Shown: positions 45,051-57,596 of the stretch, one piece after another
Position numbering within the stretch: the first letter of the stretch is position 1
Layout of the letters: each line of letters begins with the position of its first letter
Assembly (NCBI GenBank): GCA_023525975.1
Contig: CM042021.1
Location: 106,251,501 to 106,315,500, forward strand
From: Smallanthus sonchifolius
Taxonomy: Eukaryota; Streptophyta; Magnoliopsida; Asterales; Asteraceae
Direction of reading: 5' to 3'
DNA length: 64,000 nucleotides
Notes under the pieces: generated by a model
Databases searched by the model: none
Seen by the model: only the letters and a program-made list of their open reading frames with translations
Told to the model about the DNA's origin: nothing
Made by a program: the position numbers and the translations under genes

Positions 45051-46782
45051 CCACCCACACATCACTTCCTCTCTATGGGAGTTGTCAAGTCTAAATTCCA
45101 TATTTGTGAATGATCACTTTTGGCCCAACACCTATCAATTGACAATTAACCCATTTAGATCTTTAGTCCCTTCCCCACCCTTTTCTTTAACCGATATTTC
45201 AAACCCACACAACAAACCAAATGTCTTCCTTTTTACTTCCAAGAATTTTATCTTTATAAGACCTCCCTACTACCTGGACTAAACACACAAATCATTTTCA
45301 AAATTCCCACTCTCCTCTCTTCCTCTTGAATTCGGCTCTAAGTCCTCGCCACCAACATTCCATTTCTTTTTATCATTCCAAGCATACAAGGGGTTATACA
45401 AACTTTCACTAGTGAAGATCAAGTGGCATTGGGTGACTCCAAGCAACCTACTCTATTTTCACCTTCTACCTTGCTTGCTTCTAGTGAGAAAATCCCCTAC
45501 TCATTTATATTTTGTTCTTGTTTTATGCTTTCTTTTACATACAAGTGTTATATACCAACCTTCACCTATAAAAATCCATTTTATTAAACATGGAGTTTCT
45601 ATAAAATGACTACATGAGACTTATTTTTGTGCGAAAATAGTAATAATAACTTTATGGATTAATAACTAAAATAAAGTGTATATTCTAAATATGCATCAAG
45701 TGGGTTATCAAGTGGGTTTACCTTGTCCATAAAAATCTTGTAGTGTTACATGTGATATTATGAATATTAGTTCATTACAAGTTTATATTTTCTTGGTTAA
45801 ATTATGTCAAAATTATGAAAGTTAAATTATTACTAGTTGGTTGTTAGTATTTTAATAGTTCATATGATTATTGTTATGTTTTCTTTTTGCAAATGTATAT
45901 ATATTAAGATTTATGTTTGTATAAAAAGATGATCGAAAAACTTAGTCCATATTTTATGTTAAAGTCCATCTATTTTAAATATATAAGTATTTGGAAAGTA
46001 AGACTAGATCTTAAATTATATATATGTCTTTATAAATATATACTTGTATATTTTGGTAGTGAAAATGAAAACCGACAGTTTATTTTGAAGTTATATTCAT
46101 AAAAGTTATATTTTTTAGAAAATAATATAATATTAATTTTACTTAAAATTGTGAAGTATTTTGAAAATATTACTTTAAATAAATCATGGATAGATCTATT
46201 TGGGTTTGACAACCCTTACCCGCGTTAGTCACGCTAACTTTGACTGGAGGTCAAAACGGGTGCATCATTGACCTAATCACCTCATGTGTACGATAGGCAT
46301 GGTAGAGGCATTACATTACATTACTGTTACAGTCTAGCTTCGGTTTCGGTATGCTTATGGTAATATTGTAGCATTGTCTGTACAATCAAATCATTGAAAG
46401 TTTTGTGGTCCATTACAACGATTTACCTTTACAGTTAAACCTGTGAACTCACCAACATTATTGTTGACTCGTTTAAGCATGTTTTCTTAGGTCGTTAAGC
46501 TCGTACGGGACTAGGTTGCACATCATGCATGAAATCTTTTGTTGTTCCATGACAATGAACTTTTTAATGTCTTTTGTTTGCCATTGTATTTTAAAAACAT
46601 TTTATGTTCCTTTCGCATTACTTTCCGTATTACTTTCAACATTCTTTGTAAACAATGTTGTACTTTGGAACGACTTGGAATGCATGATTTTCAAAACCAT
46701 ATAGAGGTCGTTCTATGTAATCAGTGTCGATGATCCATGACTGTCGCGCCCCGCGGGAAACCGTCGTGGTTGGGGTGTGACA

Positions 46783-47925
46783 GATTGGTATCAGAGACAT
46801 TGGTTATAGCGAACTAAGTTGCATTTAGTGGGTTTAGACTATAACCGTAGTCTCATAACATTTACATTACCGCATACACACACTGCATACTTATGTTACA
46901 TAGTATTTTGAATATTTCCTTGTCACAGATATATCTTCAGTAGACCCGATTGTTATATACGCTTCTGAAGAGGACTACACACACGCGACCCCACCGCCAC
47001 CACCGGCTGGGACACCACCACCATCGCCACCTGCACCGGTACCGGAGGTAAGTTACAAGACCGACCTAGAGGGGGCGTCCGGAGAGTCAGCTACTTATAG
47101 CACAGGCGGAGCGGCCGCCGAGAGCAACATCACCAGCTCAGGAGAGACGGTGCATCGCTCGGTGATCTTCGAAGGGTCTTCCTCAGGGGAGAGTACCCCA
47201 GTTTCTGCACCATGAGCACCTACACCACCGAGTCCCGTACTTTCACCCCCACTTGCCCTTCGCACCGGAGCTAGGACGAGGCAGACAGCTAGGAAGCAGG
47301 TCCCTATACTCGGGAAGAAGCCCGCACGATCACCACCAGCACCTGCCCGCGAGGCTGCAGGGACCGACGACACTCCACGTGAGCCTCCATGGAATAAGGC
47401 TTTGGATTTCATGAGGAAGTAGACATGGATGCCACACACCCTCAATGGGTGGTTGGAGGAGGAGGATTTACCCTTTATCCACGAGACAAGCGAGTCTTCT
47501 CAGGCGCCCCGTCCCCTACCACTGACCGGGGAGCCGGTTGAGCGCACCGTGCCCACACTGGTGGCACGAGGTGCTCGCCACGACCTTGAGACCCACTCGC
47601 TTCAGAGCAACATTGAGAGGCTCAGGGCCCTCCACATTGAGTCTATAGTGGACCGCTTGCATTCCGTGGAGGAGTGGGCCTACATCGTGGACCATTAACT
47701 TCACACCATTCATTTCAGGGTTGTCGTCGTCGAGGAGCAGGTCACGGCTGTCGATCAGCGTGCTGTTATCGCTGAGCAGCAGGCTGCCGAGGCACAGCAG
47801 CGAGCAGGGTCTGCTGTGGCACTTGCTGCAGTTAGTGCTCTCTTCGCCTCTGTATCCCTCTTTGTTGGTGTATTTTCTCGTTTCATTCATTAGCCTATCT
47901 TGAGCGGGCTGTGCTAACGTAATAT
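46783..47925 (+). pseudogene. Gypsy leader with broken first ORF, unknown function
   Basis: After the primer site (about 46787), an open but interrupted frame starts near 46935 with a Pro-rich stretch (TPPPPPAGTPPPSPPAPVP). It continues with Arg/Ala/Pro-rich sequence and the segment 47429-47695 (WLEEEDLPFIHE, LRALHIESIVDRLHSVEEWA). Stops lie near 47213, 47420 and 47696. No known domain. The position matches the leader ORFs of the other gypsy in this window. Confidence 0.45.
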
Positions 47926-48109
47926 TTTAGATTTGAACTTGTTTTTGTGGAGCTTCATACTCTAAAAATACTTTGTATCCCGTACAATTTATTTATCAAG
48001 TTATGTTATCTTTATATTGCATGGTTGTTTGATTGATGTGGTTGTTTACTTTGTGCACATGTGTTGACTTTATTGTATATATTGTCTTATCTTGCTTATC
48101 GTTATGATT

Positions 48110-48990
48110 AGAAGAAAGATGCCACCACGAAGGAGAATTCCCCGCAACAATGCAGAGGGCAGTGCACCTATGAGCTCAGTGGAGATTGAGGCAATGATCT
48201 CTCAACGAGTAGCTGATGCCCTTACCGCTTACGACACTAACCGGAACGTGGGATCCGGTGGAGGATCGGAGATCATTGAAGGAGACGGAGGTACGACGAA
48301 AGTCCAAAGGAATGCGTTGTCATATGTATTAAGGTCACTTTTTATGATTGTTCGATTTCTAACAAAGCAATTTATACAATTCAGGAACAGAGAATAATGC
48401 TAAGGGCTGCTCTTTTAAGTCCTTCCTCAACTGCAAGCCTCATACTTTCAATGGCTCTAAGGGGGCAGTTGGAATGGTTCGATGGATAGAGAAGGCAGAG
48501 TCTGTCTTCAGCATGAGTAACTGTACTGCGGACAGTAGAGTCAAGTTCGCCTCTAGCACATTTGAAGGGCAGGCACTATCATGGTGGAACTCTCATGTTC
48601 AGACATTGGGTCTGGATGTCGCTAATGCGATACCATGGGAGGATTTCAAGGAGATGTTGAAGGAAGAGTATTACCCTCGCAACGAACTGCAAAAAGATTG
48701 AGCAAGAGTTTAAAAGGATTGAAAGGTACATTTGGGGTCTAGCACCTCAAATCCAGAGCATGGTGACTTCTACTGAACCCGCTACAATCCAGAGCGCGGT
48801 GAGACTTGCTCACCACTTAACTTATCAGGTAGTTCGCCAGGGTGTTTTGGTGAAAAGGGGTTCCTTTGTGAGAAGCGCTGACAACAAGAGGAAATGGGAT
48901 AATAATCATGGCAAGACCTTTGTACCCCAATCCAGAAGTGAAAAGAAACAGTTAAGGCCTTTGCTGCAGGTACAATTGAGAAGAAACCAA
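48110..48990 (+). pseudogene. Gypsy gag, broken
   Basis: A start near 48119 gives a basic N-terminus (MPPRRRIPRNNAEG), then a frame change near 48390. The gag core (48474-48701) shows MVRWIEKAESVFSMSNCTAD and ALSWWNSHVQ; another break follows at 48699. It matches Retrotrans_gag. Confidence 0.75.
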
Positions 48991-51900
48991 GAGGTGTGTA
49001 TACTGGGAACCTACCTAAGTGTAACAAGTGTGGTTTTCACCACGTGGGTACATGCGAAGACTCTAAGTGCCAGAAATGCAAGAGGTTCGGCCATGCAAGT
49101 AAAAATTTACGAATAACTGAGCCAGCCGTCAACCCTGGAGCCAACCGTGGTTGCTTCAGATGCGAGAGTACTACACACTTCCGCAAGGATTGCCCAAAAC
49201 TGAAGAATCATGGGGGAAATAATGCGCGTGGTAGAGCCTTTGTGATAGGATCAGGAGAAGCCCGTCAAGATCCGAACATCGTTACGGGTACGTTTCTCAT
49301 AAATGATCGCTATGCTTCTATTTTGTTCGATACGGGTGCTGATAAGAGTTTTGTGTCTAGCGAATTTAGTCCATTACTCGGTATTAAACCAATCATGTTG
49401 ACTAGTAAGTATACCATAGATTTAGTCGATGGTAAGCTAATCGAAACCGATAAAGTAATTCAAGGGTGTACTTTGAATTTGACGGATCACCCTTTTGTCC
49501 TAGATTTACTTCCTGTAACGCTTGGAAGTTTCGACATCGTCATCGGGATGGATTGGTTGTCAAATAATCGAGCTGAAATCGTTTGTCATGAAAAGATTAT
49601 TCGTATTCCGCTTTCGAATGGGAAACACTTTCGATTCAAGGAGAAAGGAGTGGTGCTACTCTAAGGATCATTACTTGTATGAAGGCTCGGAAGTGCTTAC
49701 TAAAGGGCTATCATGCAATCTTGGCGTACGTGACAGAAAAGCCAGCAGAGGAGAGAAAAGTCGAGGATATACCGATCGTTCGAGACTACCCTGAAGTCTT
49801 TCCCGAAGACTTGCCCGGACTTCCACCTCCGAGGCAAGTCGAGTTTCGATTCGATCTAGTACCCGGAGCCGCACCGATAGCGCGATCACCATACCGGCTA
49901 GCGCCATCAGAAATGCAAGAATTGTCTAACCAACTACATGAGTTGTTGACCGAGTTTATCGCCTTGGGGAGCCCCGGTCTTGTTTGTCAAGAAGAAGGAT
50001 GGATCCTCCCGAATGTGCATCGATTACCGGGAATTAAACAAGCTGACTGTTAAGAACCGGTATCCACTTCCGAGGATCGATGACTTGTTCGACCAACTTC
50101 AAGGATCCAGTTATTATTCGAAGATCGACTTACGTTCATGATACCATCAGTTACGAATTCAAGAGGAGGATATTCCTAAGACTGCGTTTCGGACTCGTTA
50201 CGGTCACTACGAGTTCATGGTCATGCCGTTTGGATTAACCAATGCACCAGCTGTATTCATGGACCTCATGAATAGAGTGTGCAAGCCCTACCTAGATAAA
50301 TTCATTATTGTTTTCATCGACGACATCTTGATATACTCACTAACTCAAGAAGAACATGAGCAACATTTGAGACTAATCTTGGAATTACCGAAGAACAAGA
50401 AGTTGTACGCTAAATTCTCGAAATGTGATTTCTGGATTCGAGAAGTGCAATTTCTCGGGCATGTGGTCAACGAGAAGGGTATACATGTTGACCCATCCAA
50501 GATTGAAGCGATAAAGAATTAGGAAGCACCGAAGACTCCGACCGAGGTGTGACAATTCTTAGGTCTGGCAGGCTACTACAGACGGTTTATCAAAAATTTC
50601 TCCAAGATAGCCCAGCCAATGATGACGTTAACCCAGAAAGACAAGAAGTTCGACTGGGGCGAAAAGCAAGATGCAACCTTTCAGCTGATGAAATAGAAAC
50701 TATGTTATGCTCCGATCTTGTCACTTCCGGAAGAAACCGACAAATTCGTGGTATACTGTGATGCATCCCGCCAAGGTCTTGGTTGCTTATTGATGCAACA
50801 CGACAAGGTTATTGCTTACGCGTCCCGACAGCTCAAGGTACATGAGAAAAACTACACCACCAATGACTTAGAACTGGGAGCCATAGTTTTTACACTCAAG
50901 ATATGGAGGCATTACCTGTACGGTACTAGATGTACTATTTTCACCGACCACAAGAGTCTCCAGCACATCTTTGACCAAAAAGAGTTAAACATGAGGCAAC
51001 GTAGATGGGTCGAATTACTTAACGACTACGACTGCGAGATTCACTATCATCCTGGTAAGGCAAACGTTGTAGCAGATGCCTTGAGCAGAAAGGAACGAAC
51101 AAAAACTCTACGAGTGCGAGTTTTGGGAATGACAATTCACACGAGTTTAACCACTCAAATTTGCGATGCACAGTTAGAAGCACTCAAGGAGCAAAATCTG
51201 AAAGATGAGTCCTTACGAGGCATGGACAAACAATTTGAGATCAAATCCAATGAAACCCGTTACTTCATGAATCGGATTTGGGTACCAAGCTTTGGGAGCT
51301 TAAGGAATTTAGTAATGGACGAAGCACACAAGTCCAGGTACTCGATTCACCCAGGCTCTGACAAGGTGTATCAGGATCTCAAGGAACTTTACTGGTGGCC
51401 CAACATGAAAGCTGACATCGCCACCTATGTTAGTAAGTGTCTGACATGTTCAAAAGTCAAGACTGAATATCAGAAACCGCCAAGGTTACTACAACAACCG
51501 GAAATTCCACAATGGATATGGGAGCAGATTTCCATGGATTTCATCACAAAGTTACCCAAGACATCCGGTGGTTATGATACGATTTGGGTAATTGTCGACC
51601 GGCTGACAAAGTCTGCACACTTCTTGCCAATTAAGGAAACTGATAAAATGGAAAGGTTGACCAGAATTTATCTCAAGGAGGTTGTCTCGAGACATGGAGT
51701 GCTAGTCTCATCATTTCAGATCGAGATAGCCGATTAACTCTAGGTTCTGGCAATCTCTACAGAAAGCATTGGGTACGAGATTGGATATGAGTACCGCGTA
51801 TCACCCCCGAACTGATGGTCAAAGTGAAGGAACTATTCCGACTTTGGAGGACATGCTTAGAGCTTGAGTGATTGATTTCGGGAACAAACGAGATACTCAT

Positions 51901-52599
51901 CTACCATTGGTTGAGTTCTCCTACAACAACAGTTATCACACTAGCATCAAAGCCGCACCTTTTGAAGCACTGTACGGAAGAAAGTGTCGATCACCTCTAT
52001 GCTGGACAGAAGTTGGGGATAGCCAGCTTACTGGGCCAGAGATCATTCACGAAACAACAAAGAAGATCGTCCGGATTCAGGACAGACTTAAGGCCGCGCG
52101 TGATCGTCAGAAGAGTTACGCTGACGTGAGACGCAAACCGTTGGAATTCCAGGTTGGAGATAAGGTTTTTCTCAAAGTCGCACCCTATAAAGGAGTTATT
52201 CGCTTCGGCAAGCGTGGTAAGCTAAACCCAAGATACATCGGACCGTTCGAAATCCTGGCAAGGATTGGTCCCGTAGCTTACAAGCTTAAGCTGTCGCAAG
52301 CACTCAGCGGTGTTCACGCCACTTTCCATGTGTCAAATCAAAAGAAATGCTTATCAGACGAGACACAGGTCATGCCACTCGAGGAAATCCAAGTCGATGA
52401 TCAACTTCATTTCGTTGAAGAGCCCGTTGAGATCATGGACTGGGAGGTCAAGAGAATGAAACAGAGTCGCATCCCCATAGTAAAAGTTCGGTGGAACTCT
52501 AGACGAGGACCAAAGTTTACTTGGGAACGCGAGGACCAGATGAAGCGCAAGTTCCCACAGTTGTTCGAAATTGCACCAGTTGCGGATGACACGAGTTGA
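48991..52599 (+). pseudogene. Gypsy zinc knuckle and pol: protease, RT, RNase H, integrase, chromodomain-like end
   Basis: Zinc knuckles CNKCGFHHVGTC and CFRCESTTHFRKDC lie at about 49020-49190. The protease has LFDTGADKSF (about 49325). The RT part runs 49679-50520 with MPFGLTNAPAVFMD and FIDDILIYS (about 50319). RNase H (50718-51095) has YCDASRQGLG and ends ANVVADALSRKE. Integrase (51300-52000) has the H-H-C-C finger, SMDFITKLPK and SAHFLPIKETD; the DDE centre is broken. The end 52100-52599 has VRWNSRRGPKFTWEREDQ. Stops or shifts occur near 49090, 49662, 49960, 50140, 50520, 50575, 50695, 51735 and 51866. Confidence 0.88.
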
Positions 52600-53408
52600 A
52601 TTTCGGGATGAAATTCTTTTTAACATGGGGAGTATGTGACAACCGGCAAATTTAGGTCAATACCCGTCCCCGTCTCTGTCATAATTTCCACACATCATAT
52701 ACGTGTTAGACTTAATTATAGTTAATTAAGGTCATTTCATAAATAGCAAAGTCCATTCATAACATTTCACGCATCGGTAATTCGGTAAATTACCGGGTCA
52801 AACGCAGTATAACCGGAACACACGAACGTTGGAGATAATTAATATTTAGGTTCTAATAAATATTTCGAAGTATTACAACATTATTTTAGGACCTAAATAT
52901 ATGTGTGTATTTATTTATTTCAACTTAGTATTTTAACGCGCGTCTCTACCGTTTCACCGGTATATTTTATTTTAACACGCTATTCCGCTATATTAATTTA
53001 CAAAACATATATTAAATATTAATAAACCACTAAATTATATAATGTATTGTTTTATTGAGATCGGTCTATTAAAAACTCTAAATTATATCGCGTCCGATTT
53101 ATACCCGCTTCCACCTTAATACCCATTTAATTTATTAAAACTTAGAGACCATTGTGTTATTAATTGAAATCAATTAAAACATTTTAAAATCAACAATCAA
53201 TTAAAACATTTTAAAATCAACACATTTCCCTCTTGTTTGGAATCTGTCGAAATACACACACATACACAATTGTTTGAATTTTGCTTTCTTTTGGATAAGT
53301 CAACACCCAAGTAAATTATTAACCTGCACACTCAAACAAATTACATACAAATTATCGAATTCCACCACCTTTTCTCTTTGGATTTTCGGCCCACTTGGAA
53401 CCACCCAC

Positions 53409-53693
53409 TAGAGGTGTACAAAAAAACCGGTTTATTTTCCTACCCGGTCCAAACCGGCAAACCGGTTTAGGGCAAACCGGTTTTGGGTAAACCGGTTCGG
53501 GTTAACCTAAAACCGTCGGTTATGAACCGGTTTAAAGCATTCTGAAGTCCACCGGGTTAAGGACCGGTTTAAAGCATTCTGAAGTCCACCGGGTTAAGGA
53601 CCGGTTTAAAGCACACTCAAACTAATTACATACAAATTATCGAATTCCACCACCTTTTCTCTTTGGATTTTCGGCCCACATGGAACCACCCAC
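53409..53693 (+). mobile_element. hAT stump with filler DNA
   Basis: It starts TAGAGGTGTACAAAA right after CCACCCAC, like the complete hAT at 42187. After about 160 bp a 37-bp piece is repeated in tandem (starts 53529, 53566, 53603). Then the sequence jumps at GCACACTCAAAC to a second copy of the upstream flank (53611-53685 duplicates about 53325-53400) and rejoins the LTR at CCACCCAC (53686-53693). This fits incomplete repair after excision. Confidence 0.8.
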
Positions 53694-54090
53694 ACATCAC
53701 TTCCTCTCTATGTGAGTTGTCAAGTCTAAATTCCATATTTGTGAATGATCACTTTTGGCCCAACACCTATCAATTGACAATTAACCCATTTAGATCTTTA
53801 GTCCCTTCCCCAACCTTTTCTTTGACCGATATTTCAAACCCACCCGCAAACCAAATGTCTTCCTTTTTACTTCCAAGAATTTTATCTTTATAAGACCTCC
53901 ATACTACGTGGACTAAACACAAATCATTTTCAAAATTTCCACTCTCCTCTCTTCCTCTTGAACTCGGCTCTAAGTCCTCGCCACCAACATTCCATTTCTT
54001 TTTATCATTCCAAGCATACAAGGGTTATACAAGCTTTCACTGAAGATCAAGTGGCATTGGGTGACTCCAAACAACCTACTCCATTCCTAC

Positions 54091-55746
54091 TGATGTGTCA
54101 TTTTTAATATATAAAAATTTTAATAAATATATTTTTAGGATAGTCTTACGAGATCAGGTTTTAAATTTATAAAATGATAATTATTTTAACTTAAAAACAC
54201 ACAATAGGCAAGTGTACCTATCGCAGCGTAATATAGTTTAGGTAAGAACCAAGTATCGAACCAATGGACACGGTCGAATTCCAACACTCAACTTTTGTTA
54301 ACGTTTAGCCGGTTTAATTAGTGAGTGAGTTTTGTGTGCTTGTGGAACTGGAAAGTAAATGACCGAAAAGTAAATGGCGGTAAAGTAATAGCAGAAAAGT
54401 AAAAACGTGCATGAAGTGTGTAACAGAAATGTAACGAACAGAATAGTAAATAACAGGAAAGTAAATAGGTCGGAAATGATCAGGTTACGAATAGTATTGC
54501 TTTGGGTTTCGAATCCGCTTGGTACGTGATAATGTTAAGTTGACTAATCCAGTGATGTGACTACTACAAATGTGTGACCCGGGTCACAGCTAGAGCCTCG
54601 TCCTCACGACATTTAATTTGCAAATTTAAAAGCTTTAACAGTAGTGCCTCCCGTTAAGGACAATAATTACCCTCAACCCTTCGAATGGTCATCTCCGGGT
54701 TGGTTTAAGACATCGAACGTAAAATGCTTTGTATTAAAGTTAAATAGGTGATTATATTTTGCTCACCGGGAGGCGGTGTAACAATGGGACCAAGTATAAA
54801 GACGTACCATTCCCAACATGAGTTCACCAATTCTTGGTCGCATAATAAGTTCGTATAAAGACGTACGATCTTAATAGTACTAACCAAGCCTTGTCTTATC
54901 AATATCTACTTGTATACGTACAAGCTTTAAAAGAAGTTTGATTAAAAATGTTTTACACTTTAAAAATCAAGAACACTCACAAATATAAAGACGGATTTAG
55001 ACAATAATAAAAACCCACCAAAATGGTGGTTTTAAGGACGAATAGTTAAAGACATAAACACATCACTTGGATTAATATGTTAAACATTAACATGCACCAA
55101 ACTTCATCTTCACCCTAGCAATACAAAGAGTTTAGCCATAAATGACCATACTAACTAGCATAATGCTGAGTTTCGTAGGCTCCCCTATTGCGGAACAAGG
55201 AAGAAGAGCCCCTCCTCTCACTACTCTCTACTCTAACTACGAAATGCACTATCAAACGAGGTCCGGATGGATGTTCTTTTCTCTGAATTGGTGTGTGTAA
55301 TGAAGAACTCAAGCCATCTATTTATAGGCCTTAGAATGAGCAATTCACGGCCGTGCATTGGATTGCACGGCCGTGCAAACACCTCGGGAATCAAACAGGG
55401 TACACAGGACAATGTACTGGACCTTGGGGAGCAAGACAGGGCAATGCACGCCCGTGCATTGGGATGTACGGCCGTGCATCCCTCTCCTGCTGCCCAGTTT
55501 TGTCTTTTAACTGCTGGTTGACTTCTTGTGGTCCAATTTTGACTTCCAATGCATGTGTTTGGTCTTCCAAAAGCTTGATTCTTCATGTTTTAACTGATTT
55601 TTGCTTTATTCATCTTTGGGATACCGAATAACCTGCATTTGTGAAATATTAACGTTTTAAGTATCAATTGCAAGGTTATTAATCAATTAGTACCATAATA
55701 TGAGGATTATTATGCATGCAAAACATGTATAATTTAGGACATATCA
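54091..55746 (-). mobile_element. Solo LTR with target duplication CCTAC
   Basis: It begins TGATGTGTC and ends GACATATCA, with CCTAC at 54086-54090 and 55747-55751. Length 1656 bp. No internal sequence is present, so unequal recombination between two LTRs probably removed it. The minus orientation is deduced from the TATA box CTATAAATAG (55327-55318 on the minus strand) with palindromes upstream of it. The 5' LTR of the host gypsy has no such insertion. Confidence 0.88.
55318..55480 (-). promoter_or_regulatory. LTR promoter: TGCACGGCCGTGCA palindromes plus TATA box
   Basis: Four units (55344-55358, 55363-55378, 55443-55460, 55464-55479), such as TTGCACGGCCGTGCAA and AATGCACGCCCGTGCATT, lie upstream (minus sense) of CTATAAATAG. 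This is the same layout as in the other LTRs but with a different word. Confidence 0.6.
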
Positions 55747-57596
55747 CCTACCTTCTACCTTGCTTGCTTCTAATGTGAAAATCCCTTGCTCATTTATATT
55801 TTGTTCTTGTTTTTTTGCTTTCTTTTACATACAAGTGTTATATACCAACCTTCACCTACAAAAATCCATTTTATTAAACATGGAGTTTCTATAAAATGAC
55901 TACATGAGACTTATTTTTGTGTAAAAATAGTAATAATAACTTTATGGGTTAATGAACTAAAATAAAATGTATATTCTAAATATGCATCAAGTGGGTTTAC
56001 CTTGTCCATAGAAATCTTGTAGTGTTACATGTGATATTATGAATATTAGTTCCTTACAAGTTTATATTTTCTTGGTTAAGTTATGTCAAAATTATGAAAG
56101 TTAAATTATTACTAGTTGGTTGTTAGTATTTTAATAGTTCATATGATTATTGTTATATTTTCTTTTTGCAAATGTATATATATTAAGATTTATGTTTGTA
56201 TAAGAAGATGATTGAAAAACTTAGTCCATATTTTATGTTAAAGTTCATCTACTTTAAATATATAAGTATTTGGAAAGTAAGACTAGATCTTAAATTATAT
56301 ATATGTCTTTATAAATATATATTTGTTAATATTTTGGTAGTGAAAATGAAAACCGACAGTTTATTTTGAAGTTATATTCATAAAATTATATTTTTTAGAA
56401 AATAATATAAATATTATTTTTACTTAAAAATGTATAGTATTTCGAAAATATTACTTTAAATAAATATATAATATATTTATTTACCGTTCACATCGAGTTA
56501 CGACTCGGGCCGAGTCAAACTTTATTTTGAAACTCGAACTCTAAGTTGACACCGAGTTACTCGTAGACATGGACACACTTGATCGAGTATATGACTTATA
56601 TTTATTTTATGTAAATATATAATTTTGGATAACAAATATATATCACCAACGGTCGTCGAGTCAAACGGAACTTTATAACGAAATTAAGTTGGGTGAAATG
56701 GTTACATAACCCACTTATACACGGATACATTACTTAGATCTTAAGGTGTCTTATATATTCTAGGGCACGCGTAGGTCGGTTTACTCTCGGACTTTTGCTA
56801 CTCGCACGTATTCAGTACTCAAGCGTCAGGAGAGTCTCACGGCCCCATTTTACTTATTTTCCTTTTGGGGGAGATTACATGCATACTTACTGTTTTCATT
56901 GGACACAATTTCACTTACATGATTTCACATATTACATAAGCGGTTTCATATCGTATCATGTCCTCTCAAACCGGACCGTTAGTTTCGTTTCTAAGCGAGG
57001 TAATCATGGATAGATCTATTTGGGTTTGACAACCCCTACCCGCGTTAGTCGCGCTAACTTTGACTGGAGGTCAAAACGGGTGCGTCATTGACCTAATCAC
57101 CCCATGCATACGATAGGCATGGTAGAGGCATTACATTACATTACTGTTACAGTCTAGCTTCGGTTTCAGTGTGCTTATGGTAATATTGTAGCGTTGTGTG
57201 TACAACAATCAAATCATTGAAAGTTTTGTGGTCCATTACAACGATTTACCTTTACATTTAAACCTGTGAACTCACCAACATTATTGTTGACTCGTTTAAG
57301 CATGTTTTCTCAGGTCGTTAAGCTCGCACGGGACTAGGTTGCACGTCATGCATGAAGTATTTTGTTGTTCCATGAAAATAAACTTTTGAATGTCTTTTGT
57401 TTGGCATTGTATTTTCAAAACAGTTTATTTTCCTTCCGCATTACTTTCCGCATTAACTCTGTAAAACAATGTTGTACTTTGGAACGACTTGAAATGCATG
57501 ATTTTCAAAACCATATAGAGGCCGTTCTATGTAATCAGTGACGATGATCCATGACTGTCGCGCCCCGCGGGAAACCGCTGTGGTTGGGGTGTGTCA

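Larger units (their letters stand above)
41460..46782 (+). repeat. 5' LTR of gypsy 41460-57596, holding a hAT element
   Basis: It starts TGCGACAACCGG and ends GGGGTGTGACA. It is interrupted by the hAT at 42187-45050. Compared with the 3' LTR it lacks about 540 bp at the junction near 46183 (3' LTR segment about 56466-57003), with the short shared word AAT at the break. A TATA-like TTTATAAG lies near 45250, ahead of a CT-rich leader. Confidence 0.85.
41460..57596 (+). mobile_element. Full-length Ty3/gypsy element nested in an LTR, decayed
   Basis: LTRs 41460-46782 and 52635-57596 are each lengthened by insertions; the underlying LTR is about 3.0 kb. The target duplication is GCGTA/GCGTC (41455-41459, 57597-57601), and the undisturbed left LTR of the host element reads GACGTC at this site. 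The primer site TGGTATCAGAGA is at about 46787 and the purine tract CATGGGGAGTA ends at 52634. Pol order is Ty3/gypsy with a chromodomain-like C-terminus, the same clade as the element at 15532-25096. Coding regions have several stops and frameshifts. Confidence 0.9.
52635..57596 (+). repeat. 3' LTR of gypsy 41460-57596, with hAT stump and solo LTR
   Basis: It starts TGTGACAACCGG after the purine tract and ends GGGGTGTGTCA. It contains a hAT 5' stump (53409-53611) at the same site as the hAT in the 5' LTR, a solo LTR (54091-55746), and about 540 bp (56466-57003) missing from the 5' LTR. The palindrome GACTCGGGCCGAGTC lies in that extra part (about 56504-56518). Confidence 0.85.
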
